Notes: generated by a model not told the origin, from the letters alone. A stretch of DNA of 17,585 nucleotides from Anaerolineales bacterium UBA5069 (GCA_002415895.1 DIAV01000410.1:7987-25571); one strand, 5' to 3'; positions 5,612 to 14,114 are shown, counted from the first letter of the stretch. Translations and numbers: made by a program.

Positions 5612-7077
5612 TCAAGCCGGCGCGGGCCACAGGCTACCTGGCGGCGCTCTTTGTCATGGATATTCTGGTACTGCAGGCGGCGGTGCCCGTGGCCATGCGC
5701 CTGCGCTATGTGCTGCCCATTGGGCGTGCCGTGCTGCCCGAGTGGGCGGCGCTGCTCTTTTATGCGCCCACCATTTCCATGCACATCACCGTCTTCGCGA
5801 TCTGGCTCATCTGCTTCATCATGGCATCGGTCTATACACCACGGCGCGTGGCCTTCTGGGGCGAGGAGTTGCAGCGGCTGCTCGTGGGCCACGCTGCCGC
5901 CACGCTCTTCCTTGCCGGTGTCCTCTACCTTGCCAAGGTCGAACTGCCCCGCCTCACCTTTGGCTACTTCATTTTGCTATCCTTTGCGCTCATGATGTTC
6001 ATGCGTGCGGCGCTGCGCGCCTGGTATGCCCTGCGCGGCAGGTCCGCCGTACAAACACTGCGCTTGCTGATTGCGGGCGATGGCGCGCCCGCTGCGTCGG
6101 TAATTGCACAACTACGCCGCCACACCTGGCCCGGTTTGGAGCTTGTAGGGCGCATTGGCGAATGTGCGCAGTGCGAGAGCGAGGGCGCGCAGCCCGAAGG
6201 TGCGCCTGCGCTGCCGAGCGAGGCGCCCCTACCCCTGTTGGGCACGCTGGCAGAGGCCGAGGCTGTGATCGCCCGTGTGCAAGCCGACGCCGTGTTGATT
6301 GCTCTGCCGCGCGACGCAAACGAGCTGCTTGCCATGCTCGTGGCGCGCCTCAATACCCTCTCCGTGCGCCTCTACATTGTGCCCGATTACTTTGACCTGG
6401 CCTTCTTTGATGCCACGATTGAACGCCTGGGCGTTGTGCCCGTTATCGGCCTGCGCGACCCCGCGATTGATGGCCTGCAGCGCATCCTCAAGCGGGTCAT
6501 GGATATTGTTATTGCCAGCGCGGCGCTGCTGCTGCTTTCGCCACTGCTTCTGCTCATCAGCCTTGCCATCAAACTTGAAGATGGCGGCGCTGTGCTCTAC
6601 CGCACGTTGCGCATGGGTGAAAATGGGCGCGTCTTCCAAATGCTCAAGTTCCGCTCCATGGTCATCAATGCCGAACAGTTGCAGCGCGAAGTGAACAGCA
6701 GCGATGACGCGGGCAACATCGTCCACAAGCGCGCCGATGACCCGCGCGTGACGCGTGTGGGGCGCGTGCTGCGCCGCACCAGCGCCGACGAGCTGCCGCA
6801 GTTTTTCAATGTGCTGCGCGGCGACATGAGCCTTGTGGGGCCTCGTCCTGAGCAGCCCTGGCTCATGGATCGCTACACGCCGTGGCAGCAGAAACGTTTT
6901 GCCGTGCCCCAGGGCATGACGGGCTGGTGGCAGGTGAACAGCCGCGAGGAAAGCCCGCTGCTCTATCTGCACAGCGAGGAAGATCTCTTCTACGTGCAGA
7001 ACTACTCGCTCTGGCTCGATATACAGATTTTATGGAAAACAATCGCCGTTGTGCTGCGTGGCAAGGGCGCGTATTGA
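5608..7077 (+). CDS. Polyprenyl-phosphate sugar-1-phosphate transferase (WbaP/EpsE-like polyprenol phosphotransferase)
   Basis: 489 residues from GTG 5608, which overlaps the previous stop as GTGA, with AGGGAGG four bases upstream. The frame is open further upstream but only inside the GT2 gene. Four membrane segments (about 11-30, 50-74, 92-110, 118-136) precede a Rossmann-like CoA-binding-type domain (about 150-285, LRLLIAGDGAPAA). A re-entrant or fifth hydrophobic segment follows (about 298-320), then the bacterial sugar transferase domain with KFRSM (347-351), RRTSADELPQF (389-399, the Asp-Glu pair 394/395) and GDMSLVGPRPE (405-415). The family primes surface glycan synthesis by moving a sugar-1-phosphate from a UDP-sugar to undecaprenyl phosphate on the inner face of the membrane. 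Its place directly after the GT2 gene fits priming then extension of one glycan. Confidence 0.95.
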   Translation: MIKPARATGYLAALFVMDILVLQAAVPVAMRLRYVLPIGRAVLPEWAALLFYAPTISMHITVFAIWLICFIMASVYTPRRVAFWGEELQRLLVGHAAATLFLAGVLYLAKVELPRLTFGYFILLSFALMMFMRAALRAWYALRGRSAVQTLRLLIAGDGAPAASVIAQLRRHTWPGLELVGRIGECAQCESEGAQPEGAPALPSEAPLPLLGTLAEAEAVIARVQADAVLIALPRDANELLAMLVARLNTLSVRLYIVPDYFDLAFFDATIERLGVVPVIGLRDPAIDGLQRILKRVMDIVIASAALLLLSPLLLLISLAIKLEDGGAVLYRTLRMGENGRVFQMLKFRSMVINAEQLQREVNSSDDAGNIVHKRADDPRVTRVGRVLRRTSADELPQFFNVLRGDMSLVGPRPEQPWLMDRYTPWQQKRFAVPQGMTGWWQVNSREESPLLYLHSEEDLFYVQNYSLWLDIQILWKTIAVVLRGKGAY

Positions 7078-7372
7078 AAGGAAATACCCTGGCTGTAGAT
7101 GCCGGGCAGATGTCAGATAGTGGCCATGCATTGGCTTATGGTCTTTATTGTGGGTTGCGGCGCGGGTGCATTTTGGGTTATCTTTTACATATACAGATGC
7201 CGTACGGGCGCGCTACTCGCACGCTACGCAAACTGTACTCGCTCACTTGCCAACAGGGGTAATCGACCATTTCTGAAGCGCACTTCCAGATACGTACGCG
7301 TATCTTTCCAGCCATTGCCGCAGACACCGCCGCCACTGGTCCACGCGACCCCAAATCCTTGCGAGGCATCCT
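7078..7372. other. 295-bp gap in the glycan cluster
   Basis: No gene is supported here, and the base composition is lower in GC than the flanking genes. One small hairpin is visible at 7288-7305 (AGATACG, loop TACG, CGTATCT), followed by only two T residues, so it is not a convincing intrinsic terminator. A weak promoter-like pair (TTGCGG 7155-7160, TATCTT 7179-7184, 18-bp spacer) could serve the SH3b gene. The gap suggests the SH3b gene has its own transcription or regulation. Confidence 0.5.
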
Positions 7373-8713
7373 ATGCAAACCACAGTGACTCCCCCGCAGC
7401 GCACAATCCGCAAGCGCATTGCACTGCTCTTCTGGATTGCGTTGACACTCTCTCTGCTGATCCTGATGATGGGCGCGCCCGCCTGGGCAGCATCCGGGGC
7501 GAATGAATGGCAACAGGGCACCGTGCCCATGCCACCGCCTGATCCAGGTGGCGGCGGTGGCGGCTCCGACGACGACGACAACAACATACCCGCGGCCACG
7601 GCCACACCTGCCCCGCCCGCCGCGCCCACAGCGGTGATCACCAACGCGCTTGTGCTCACCATGGGCATCCCGGCCACGGAGACGGGCATCGTCGCGGCGC
7701 CGCGCCTCAACATGCGCGCGGGCGCGGGTGTCAGCTTTGCGGTTGTAGGGCGCGTCGTACAAAGCCAGACGGTGACGATCCAGTTCCGAAACGCAGCCGG
7801 CGACTGGTGGTATACCTGTTGCGGCACCGACACCACCACCAGCGGCTGGGTCAGCGCGCTTTATGTGCGCCCCACATCGTTCGACGCTGCGGATGCCAAC
7901 AGCGTGCTGCCGATTGCTGGCAACGTACCCGTTCCGGCAACACCGTCGGCTTTGCCGGTTGCCGTTGCTGCCGGAGATGGTCTGAGCGGCACAGTCAACG
8001 TAACGCGTCTCAATTTGCGCGCTGAGCCTTCGACCCAAGGCGCCATCCTGGGCAAATTGCTGCAAGGCAATGAGGTGAGCGTCAACGCACGCAATGAAGA
8101 TGGCGCCTGGTGGTACATCTGCTGCCTGGCCAACACCGACGGAGCTGATACATCGGGTTGGGTAAGCGCCGCCTTTATTGCTCCGAATTTTGACCCTGCC
8201 GATGTGCTTACTTTGCTGCCCGTCTACGAGCAGGTGAGCGTTGTGTTGCCAACGCCCACGCCCCGCCCGGGTGCTGCGCCGGCCGTCGTGCCTACACCGG
8301 AAGCCACCACGACACTCCAGTTGTCCATTGTGCAGCAGCCCGAGTTCGTCCTGCCGGGTGGGCTGCTCACCCTGCACTATGTCATTACCAACACGGGTGA
8401 TGCGCAGGCCACAGCCGTTGAACTGCGCAATGAACTCACCCCCATGCTTGCGCTTGTGGGTGGTGAGGCCAGTACTGGCGGCTTGCTGCGCCAGAACAAA
8501 ACGGAAGCAGGGCGCACGGTCTTTGCCGTTACGTGGCCCACGCTGGCCAGCGGCGAGACGCTCACCGCAACCGTGGCGCTTTCGGTTGCAGGTGACGTAG
8601 GCGTGGGCGATGTGATTGACAACATTGCGGCGGTGGTGGCGCAAAACGCTCCTGCGCAAACGTCGGGCGTGCGTGTGGGCATGCCGCCCGCCACCCTGCC
8701 CGAGTTCAAGTAG
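7373..8713 (+). CDS. Secreted protein with two SH3b domains and a DUF11-like domain
   Basis: 446 residues. A signal peptide (basic RKR at 13-15, hydrophobic core 17-33, likely cut after AWA near 39) is followed by a Gly/Asp linker (59-70). SH3b domain 1 (about 104-167, RLNMRAGAG to SGWVSALYV) and domain 2 (about 205-271, RLNLRAEPS to SGWVSAAFI) follow. Both carry a WWYxCC sequence (C149/C150 and C250/C251). A Pro/Thr linker (292-314) leads to a DUF11-like beta domain (about 316-435) with the hallmark LTLHYVITNTGDA. SH3b domains bind peptidoglycan or other wall polymers; DUF11 domains are surface structural modules. It is probably an exported, wall-associated protein. ATG 7373 has GAGG six bases upstream. 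It lies 23 bp before the DUF2723 gene, and its Pro/Thr linkers could be glycosylation targets (inference). Confidence 0.9.
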   Translation: MQTTVTPPQRTIRKRIALLFWIALTLSLLILMMGAPAWAASGANEWQQGTVPMPPPDPGGGGGGSDDDDNNIPAATATPAPPAAPTAVITNALVLTMGIPATETGIVAAPRLNMRAGAGVSFAVVGRVVQSQTVTIQFRNAAGDWWYTCCGTDTTTSGWVSALYVRPTSFDAADANSVLPIAGNVPVPATPSALPVAVAAGDGLSGTVNVTRLNLRAEPSTQGAILGKLLQGNEVSVNARNEDGAWWYICCLANTDGADTSGWVSAAFIAPNFDPADVLTLLPVYEQVSVVLPTPTPRPGAAPAVVPTPEATTTLQLSIVQQPEFVLPGGLLTLHYVITNTGDAQATAVELRNELTPMLALVGGEASTGGLLRQNKTEAGRTVFAVTWPTLASGETLTATVALSVAGDVGVGDVIDNIAAVVAQNAPAQTSGVRVGMPPATLPEFK

Positions 8714-8736
8714 GCCAACCGCTGCGAGCCTTTCGC

Positions 8737-10359
8737 ATGACCAGAGACATTGACAACCGCCGCGGCCGCCGTGCCGCGGCGGCTTCTGTTTCTCCCAACA
8801 GCGCTGCGCCGCCCGAGGCGGCTGGGGCCGCACCGCCGCGCCTGCCGCTTGTGGCCACAGCCGCTGGGGTGGCTACCGCCGTCTTTGTCCTTTACATGGC
8901 AAGCCTTGCCCCTGGCCTTACGTGGGCGCACGACGGCGCGGACGGGGGCGAATTGCTGGCCGCAGCCATGACCAATGGCGTGCCCCATCCGCCCGGCTAT
9001 CCCTTGTACATCCTGCTCCTGCGCGGCTGGCTGGGCGCGCTGCAATGGGTTTCACCAGCGAGCGACCTAGCCTGGCGCGGCAATCTGCTGAGCGCCCTGG
9101 CGGCAGCGGTTGCGGTTGCGCTGACAGTGGCCACAATACCCGCAGTGCTGCCGGTGACATCGCGCAGGCTGCTCTGGGCGGCCATGGGTGGCCTGGCGCT
9201 GGGACTGTCGCCGCTGCTCTGGAGCCAGGCCATCATCACCGAGGTCTATGCGCTGCACATGCTCTTTGTGGCGCTGCTGGGGTGGGCCACGCTGATTGGC
9301 GCGCGGCGCGCCCTGTGGTGGCTGGCCGTCCCTGTGGCGCTGGGTGTGGCGCACCACCTGACGCTGCTCTTGTTGCTGCCCGCCACGCTCTACTATGTTT
9401 GGCGTGACGGGGTGTGGGGCGATGGCAAAAACACGCGCCGCGCCACCGCTGCGATTCTCTGGATGGGCCTGGGAATGGCGGTTGGCGCGCTCATCTACCT
9501 GCGCATTCCGCTCGCCGCCCGTCAGATTCCGCCCATCAACTGGGGTTATGCCGATTCGTGGGAAGGCTTCTGGTGGCTGGTAAGCGGCGCCGCCTATCGT
9601 GCCAATCTCTTCGCCACGCCGCCAAGCTCGATATTGCAGCAATTGGGCGCAATGGGCGTCACACTTGTGCGCCAGTTGACGCCGGTTGGCCTCATTGTCG
9701 CCATCATTGGCCTCGCGGCGTGGGATCAACAGCAGCCGCGCTTGCGCAACTTTGCGCTGCTGTGGATTACGCCAATCAGCATTTACGCGATTGGCTACTA
9801 CACGCGCGACAGCTACATCTATCTACTGCCCGTCACATGGATGCTGACGCTGTGGCTGGCGGCCGGCCTCGCGCAGGTGGAGGCGTGGCTGCAGCCGCGC
9901 GGGGGCAGGCGCGTCGCGCCCGCGGTGGCTGCGCTGTGTGTAGCGGGGCTGGCCGCCGCCACGGTCTTCAACTGGCCATCGGTAGCGCTGCGCAATGATC
10001 ATGCAGCAACCGACTTCGTGCGCGCCGCGGCAACCGTCCTGGAGCCAGACAGCATTGTCATTAGCCGGAGTGACGCCGAAACCTTTGGCCTATGGTATGG
10101 TACGTGGGCGGACGGTACGTTGGAGCAGGCAGCCCCCAATCTGCTGCCTGTCAACGATGCGTTGTACCAGTTTGTGTGGTATAAACGGCTGCAAAACGAC
10201 CTGAATCCTGATGTGGCAGGCGTGGGCGAATCAATCGATGCGCTGATTGCGGGCAACGCTGGGCAGCGCCCCATCTACTTCGCCGAAGAGCTGCCGATTG
10301 TGCCCGCGGTCATGCTGGAAGAAACACCGCCGCTTTGGCGTTATCTGCCGGGCGATTAG
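8737..10359 (+). CDS. DUF2723 (GT117-like) multi-pass membrane glycosyltransferase
   Basis: 540 residues. A short Arg/Ala-rich cytoplasmic start (1-36) is followed by about ten hydrophobic segments to residue about 420 and a soluble C-terminal part. After the first membrane segment (about 38-56) comes the family signature: HDGADGGELL (65-74, acidic residues D66, D69, E72) then HPPGYPLY (84-91). This is the GT-C arrangement with catalytic acidic residues in the first external loop. Members are thought to transfer a sugar from a polyprenyl-phosphate donor to proteins or glycans outside the membrane. Its place after the WbaP-like, GT2 and SH3b genes fits a role in decorating surface polymers or the secreted neighbour. 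The start ATG 8737 has no good ribosome site but is 23 bp after the previous stop, so translation may be coupled. Confidence 0.92.
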   Translation: MTRDIDNRRGRRAAAASVSPNSAAPPEAAGAAPPRLPLVATAAGVATAVFVLYMASLAPGLTWAHDGADGGELLAAAMTNGVPHPPGYPLYILLLRGWLGALQWVSPASDLAWRGNLLSALAAAVAVALTVATIPAVLPVTSRRLLWAAMGGLALGLSPLLWSQAIITEVYALHMLFVALLGWATLIGARRALWWLAVPVALGVAHHLTLLLLLPATLYYVWRDGVWGDGKNTRRATAAILWMGLGMAVGALIYLRIPLAARQIPPINWGYADSWEGFWWLVSGAAYRANLFATPPSSILQQLGAMGVTLVRQLTPVGLIVAIIGLAAWDQQQPRLRNFALLWITPISIYAIGYYTRDSYIYLLPVTWMLTLWLAAGLAQVEAWLQPRGGRRVAPAVAALCVAGLAAATVFNWPSVALRNDHAATDFVRAAATVLEPDSIVISRSDAETFGLWYGTWADGTLEQAAPNLLPVNDALYQFVWYKRLQNDLNPDVAGVGESIDALIAGNAGQRPIYFAEELPIVPAVMLEETPPLWRYLPGD

Positions 10360-10371
10360 CAAATGCGTGCG

Positions 10372-10403
10372 GCACCGATGACAGGTGCGGAGGCCGCGCC
10401 TCC
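10372..10403 (+). terminator. Two adjacent small hairpins at the end of the DUF2723 gene (possible terminator)
   Basis: Two inverted repeats lie just after the stop codon: GCACC (10372-10376) with GGTGC (10384-10388), and GGAGGC (10389-10394) with GCCTCC (10398-10403) around a 3-nt loop. No T-run follows, so intrinsic termination is uncertain. A new promoter starts 30 bp downstream, which fits a transcription boundary. Confidence 0.35.
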
Positions 10404-10432
10404 CATGCACATCGTGAATTCCATGGGGACAG

Positions 10433-10461
10433 TTGTCAATCTTCAATGACCAATCTTTAGT
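10433..10461 (+). promoter_or_regulatory. Sigma-70-type promoter for the DUF4012 gene
   Basis: -35 TTGTCA (10433-10438, five of six consensus) and -10 TTTAGT (10456-10461, four of six) with a 17-bp spacer. The predicted start near 10468 lies downstream of the TTG at 10433, so that TTG is the -35 element and not a start codon. Confidence 0.55.
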
Positions 10462-10549
10462 TTTCTCTGCTTTGTCACCAACCCACCAATCACTTGCCCA
10501 GCCATCCACACTCGTGACACACAGCGAAACCACCTCATCCGCCCCAAAC

Positions 10550-12439
10550 ATGCGCCCGCCCGCCCGCCGCCACATTGTGCGCGGCGTCTTGCTGGCGCTT
10601 GGCCTGTTGCTGCTTCTGGCGCTGGGCTTCCTGATTGCGCGCGTGGCGATTCCCGGCTATCAAGGCTACAGCGCTGCCCAGTCACTGCGCACGCTGGCCG
10701 CGAATGGCCTTGATCCGAGCGAGGCGCCCGAGCTTGCCGCCGCGATTGCACAAATTGACAATTCCATGAATGCGTTGGCCAGCGGTACGCAGCCGCTCTA
10801 CCCGCTCTTCAGGGCGGCGGGGGGCGTGACTGCCTATGGCGGCGTGGTTGCCGCGGCGCCCGAACTGCTCGAGTTGGGACGCATCTACACCGCCCTTGCC
10901 AATGAGGTGAGCCCGCTGCTGGGCAGCGCGCTGGGCGACGGCACCACGCTCGAGCGCGGCGCGGCGCTGGCGGCCGCATTGGGTAACGACCCCGAACGCG
11001 TTGCGCGCATGGTGGCCCACGCCGAAGCCGGCGCTGCCGCCTACACACAAGTTGATCCGACTGATCTCCCCCCAGCGCTGGCAAGTCGCTTTGTGGCCGT
11101 GGAACCACTAGTGGCAGTCCTGCCCAGGCTATTGCCTGCGCTGCCCGGCCTCCCCACACTGCTGGGTATGGAAGAACCGCGTACATTGCTTGTGCTGGTG
11201 CAGAACAACAACGAAGTGCGTCCCACAGGCGGCTTTATCACCGCTGTAGGCCGCGTGACGCTCGACAAGGGCCAAATTACGGAGATGGATTTTCAAGATA
11301 GCTACGCGGTCTTTCGCAAGGATGCCATCCTTGACTATCCCACCGCGCCGCCGCCGCTGCAAAAGTACATGGGAATCCCGTACATCACCTTTCGCGACAG
11401 CAATTGGTCGCCCGATCTGGCCACCTCCGGGGCCATCGCGCGTGCCATTTACAACAACGATACAGGTACGGATTTTGATGACATTGTGACGATTGACCTG
11501 CACGCCGTGCAGACGCTGATCACCGCGCTTAGCCCCCTTGAACTCGAAGGGCTGGACGAGCCGATTACGGGCGACAACATTATCACCATCATGCGCGAGT
11601 TGTGGGCGCAGCCACTAGACTCCGATGAGGAGATCACCGGCAATCTGGGCAAATGGTGGCGCGAGCGCAAGGACTTCATCCCCAAGCTGGCGCAGGCCGC
11701 GCTGGACAAGGTGCTCAAGGGCAAGGCCGACCCAATCGCGCTGGCCACGGCGGCGCTGCAAACGCTGGATACGCGCGCGATTCAACTGTTGGTGCAGGAT
11801 GAAAGCGTGAGCTCCGTTCTCGCAGCGCAGGGTTGGGATGGAACGCTGGCCCCCCTCCCCAACGCCGATTTTCTGGCTGTTGTGGACACAAACATGGGTT
11901 ACAACAAAGTGGACGCGGTGATTGAGCGCGACCTTGATTACGCAGTTACATGGCCTGTCGACGCCGATGGGCAACCGCTGGCTGTGGCCAACATTACCTA
12001 CACGCACACCTACACGGGCGAAGCCAATCTGTGCGAACCCAAGCCCATTTACGGCGACACCTACGATGCTATGATCGAGCGCTGCTACTTCGATTATGTA
12101 CGGCTCTACGTGCCCGTGGGTAGCACATTGGAGGGTATTGCAGGCGTGGATGCAGACTCAATCAGCAGCCAGCGCGGCGAGAAGGGCACACAGGTCTTCG
12201 CCGGCTATTTGCAGGTGAAGCCTGGTGAAAGCAAAACGGTGACCTTTACCTACCGCCTGCCTGCGACGCTGACAGAAGAAGGCTACGCACTGCGCATTGA
12301 GCGCCAATCGGGTACGGGGCCGCTGCCGGTGCAGCTTGACATTGGCGGCGTGCGCGACGCGTTCGTCCTCAGCGACGGACGGATTGATTGGATGCCACCG
12401 CAGGCAGCGACGAACGCAACTTCAAGCGAAAGCAATTGA
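10550..12439 (+). CDS. DUF4012 membrane-anchored protein
   Basis: 629 residues from ATG 10550. A basic start (RPPARRH) and a single hydrophobic helix (about 9-33) anchor a large domain that would face outside the cell. The DUF4012 signature is present: LLVLVQNNNEVRPTGGF ends near residue 229, followed by ITAVGRVTLDKGQI. The C-terminal part (about 450-620) is beta-rich, with two Cys (EANLCEPKP and IERCYFDY) that could form a disulfide outside the cell. The biochemical function of DUF4012 is not known; it often sits near glycosyltransferase genes in Chloroflexota and Actinomycetota, as here. The frame is open up to a TTG at 10433, but that segment is promoter-like and low in complexity. GTG 10514 is a possible alternative start. 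Neither start has a clear ribosome site. Confidence 0.88.
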   Translation: MRPPARRHIVRGVLLALGLLLLLALGFLIARVAIPGYQGYSAAQSLRTLAANGLDPSEAPELAAAIAQIDNSMNALASGTQPLYPLFRAAGGVTAYGGVVAAAPELLELGRIYTALANEVSPLLGSALGDGTTLERGAALAAALGNDPERVARMVAHAEAGAAAYTQVDPTDLPPALASRFVAVEPLVAVLPRLLPALPGLPTLLGMEEPRTLLVLVQNNNEVRPTGGFITAVGRVTLDKGQITEMDFQDSYAVFRKDAILDYPTAPPPLQKYMGIPYITFRDSNWSPDLATSGAIARAIYNNDTGTDFDDIVTIDLHAVQTLITALSPLELEGLDEPITGDNIITIMRELWAQPLDSDEEITGNLGKWWRERKDFIPKLAQAALDKVLKGKADPIALATAALQTLDTRAIQLLVQDESVSSVLAAQGWDGTLAPLPNADFLAVVDTNMGYNKVDAVIERDLDYAVTWPVDADGQPLAVANITYTHTYTGEANLCEPKPIYGDTYDAMIERCYFDYVRLYVPVGSTLEGIAGVDADSISSQRGEKGTQVFAGYLQVKPGESKTVTFTYRLPATLTEEGYALRIERQSGTGPLPVQLDIGGVRDAFVLSDGRIDWMPPQAATNATSSESN

Positions 12440-12489
12440 TCCTAACGGACTTTAGCCCCGGCGCGCCACCTCGATGGCAGACGGCGGCG

Positions 12490-13365
12490 CTACTGAATAT
12501 CGCCCCCATACCATTCAGACGCGATCGTTGAGCCAAGTTCATGCAGTGTGTCGCGCTTGGCATGGTGACTCGCTTCACACACGACCACATACTGGACTGC
12601 ACCTTGTTGTGATGCTCGGTTCTGCATGACTTGCAGCATTGCTTTGCCGGCCATCCGCCAATCTGCATGCTGATTCATGGCAGATTCGATCACCAAACAA
12701 ACTGGGCCACCGGCATCATAGACGGGTGGTGCTGTTAGAATGGCAGCGATCGCGTAGCCGATCACTGCGTTGCCCTGCTCACACACCAGGACGATAAAGT
12801 TGTCACGCCCAATCTCGGCAAATTCCCGGCCGGACGTTTTTGCAATCCCTTGCATAGAAGGTGCATCTGAAGCAACCGCGTTGCGGATATGAATGCCTTC
12901 AGGCAGATCGCAACCAGATTGAACGAGCGCAGTGTACCAGTAATCCACAATCTCCAGACCGAAGTTGTTAAGCATTTGTCGTTTCGGAACATCCAGGTGC
13001 CCGCAAACGACCACATAGCGTTGAATGCCTCGCTTTTTCGCTTCTGCGCCGGCGGCCAGCAAGAGCGCTTTGCCTATTGACTCCCATTGCTGTTCGTTTG
13101 CCAACGCAAAATCATCGATACTACACTCCTGCCCGCGCCCCAAATTGGCAATGACGAAGCCATCAACCGTGCCGGAAGTCTCATGCACGAGCATCGCCAT
13201 GCGCTCATTCTGCAGTTGACTCTCAAAATACGAAGTCTGTTTCCCTCGTGAATCCTGCGCTTTGCGCCAAAAGCGTGGTTGGTATGTTTCATATCGGGAA
13301 CGTACGGCTTCAGACAAATCCACCATAGACGGCACATCGTTCAAGATGGCTTGACGAATTGCCAC
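12490..13365 (-). CDS. Tandem GNAT-family N-acetyltransferase-like protein
   Basis: 291 residues made of two GNAT-like halves. The first (about 2-150) opens IRQAILNDVPSMVDL and ends RYVVVCGHLDVPKRQML followed by EIVDYWYTALV. The second (about 158-290) opens IRNAVASDAPSMQGI and ends QYVVVCEASHHAKRDTL followed by IASEWYGG. The matching strands and spacing indicate an internal duplication. The acetyl-CoA loop is weakly kept: the first half has EQQWESIGKALLLAAG and the second has DWRMAGKAMLQVM, both without a full RxxGxG/A. One half may be structural. The acceptor is unknown. The start is GTG 13365 with AAGGA nine bases upstream. It is convergent with the DUF4012 gene (50-bp gap) and follows the JAMM gene by 106 bp. 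Its codon use looks less GC-biased than its neighbours. Confidence 0.82.
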   Translation of the reverse strand: MAIRQAILNDVPSMVDLSEAVRSRYETYQPRFWRKAQDSRGKQTSYFESQLQNERMAMLVHETSGTVDGFVIANLGRGQECSIDDFALANEQQWESIGKALLLAAGAEAKKRGIQRYVVVCGHLDVPKRQMLNNFGLEIVDYWYTALVQSGCDLPEGIHIRNAVASDAPSMQGIAKTSGREFAEIGRDNFIVLVCEQGNAVIGYAIAAILTAPPVYDAGGPVCLVIESAMNQHADWRMAGKAMLQVMQNRASQQGAVQYVVVCEASHHAKRDTLHELGSTIASEWYGGDIQ

Positions 13366-13471
13366 GCTCGCTTGTCCTTATAGGGGGGGCAACAAAGCCT
13401 GATTGCAAGAGAAAAGGGTGATTCGTGTGCGCGCAGCGCGTGCGATCCCGATCAGTACAATAAAGCTGACC

Positions 13472-14092
13472 TCAAACAATCTCCACGCGCGACTCGCGCA
13501 CAGTCACCAAACGCCCGTCAATCCACGCCCCCTCATCAGCCAGCGCGTAGACAAGGTAATAGGGCGCATCCGCCGCCGCTGGAACCGCAGCAGGCAGCGG
13601 TGAAGCCGGATCGGCAAACCAGCCCCACAAGCCAGGCCGCACCTCGCGAAATGGCAGTGCCGCGCGCAGTACGTCCCAATCAGCAGCGCCCCACGCCGCT
13701 GCAAGGTTCTGCGCCACAAGCCACCACGCGCGCAGCACGGGCGCCGCCTCATCCTCCAGCGAGCAGATCAAGTAGACCGACTCGGGGTAGTGGGCGTTCC
13801 AAGCATCTGTGGCCGAAGGATAGGCGGGCGAAACAGGGTGCGAGTGGTAGATGCCCATCATCGCATCACCGGCGTCCTCAAAATCGAACTGAAGCAGCAG
13901 CGTTTGCGGGTCCACCGTATAGTTCTCAATACGCTCGGCGGCCACGTTGCGTGCAGGGATCGCCTCGAACGCGGCGGTGCCGCGCCCGCGCACAATGCCG
14001 CAAATTTCCTCGGGGGCGCCTGCACGCGCGTGGGTGATTATGGCGTCGTACACGGCGCGGGGTAGTTGCACCGGCAGGGCTTCGGCAGGCAT
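13472..14092 (-). CDS. JAMM/MPN (Mov34, JAB1) family metalloprotease-like protein
   Basis: 206 residues. The zinc site of the JAMM motif is complete: Glu28 or Glu29 (PEEICGI), then His83-x-His85 (YHSHP), Ser93 and Asp96 (PSATD), with the canonical spacing HxHx7SxxD. Family members cut isopeptide bonds or C-terminal extensions of ubiquitin-like and sulfur-carrier proteins. After the core (about 8-127) there is a Trp-rich extension (AWWLVAQNLAAAWGAADW, FREVRPGLWGWF) and a beta-rich tail ending SRVEIV. I see no adjacent ThiS/MoaD/CysO-like partner and no E1-like gene in the window. ATG 14092 is preferred over the in-frame ATG at 14146 because GGAG lies five bases upstream and the longer start would overlap the terC gene. 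It is 22 bp after that gene. Confidence 0.9.
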   Translation of the reverse strand: MPAEALPVQLPRAVYDAIITHARAGAPEEICGIVRGRGTAAFEAIPARNVAAERIENYTVDPQTLLLQFDFEDAGDAMMGIYHSHPVSPAYPSATDAWNAHYPESVYLICSLEDEAAPVLRAWWLVAQNLAAAWGAADWDVLRAALPFREVRPGLWGWFADPASPLPAAVPAAADAPYYLVYALADEGAWIDGRLVTVRESRVEIV

Positions 14093-14114
14093 AGAGACTC
14101 CGGATGAAAGGCTT

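Noticed and set aside
7288..7305. Intrinsic terminator after the sugar transferase
   Set aside because: The stem is only 7 bp, AT-containing, more than 200 bp from the stop codon and lacks a U-run.
7126..7372. Small hydrophobic peptide (MHWLMVFIVGCGAGAFW...) in the gap before the SH3b gene
   Set aside because: There is no ribosome site, the frame runs into the SH3b gene in the wrong register, and the downstream residues look random. A short membrane peptide cannot be excluded but is not supported.
10433..10549. TTG start for the DUF4012 protein
   Set aside because: The TTG is the -35 box of a good promoter, and the encoded residues are low-complexity and precede the membrane anchor.
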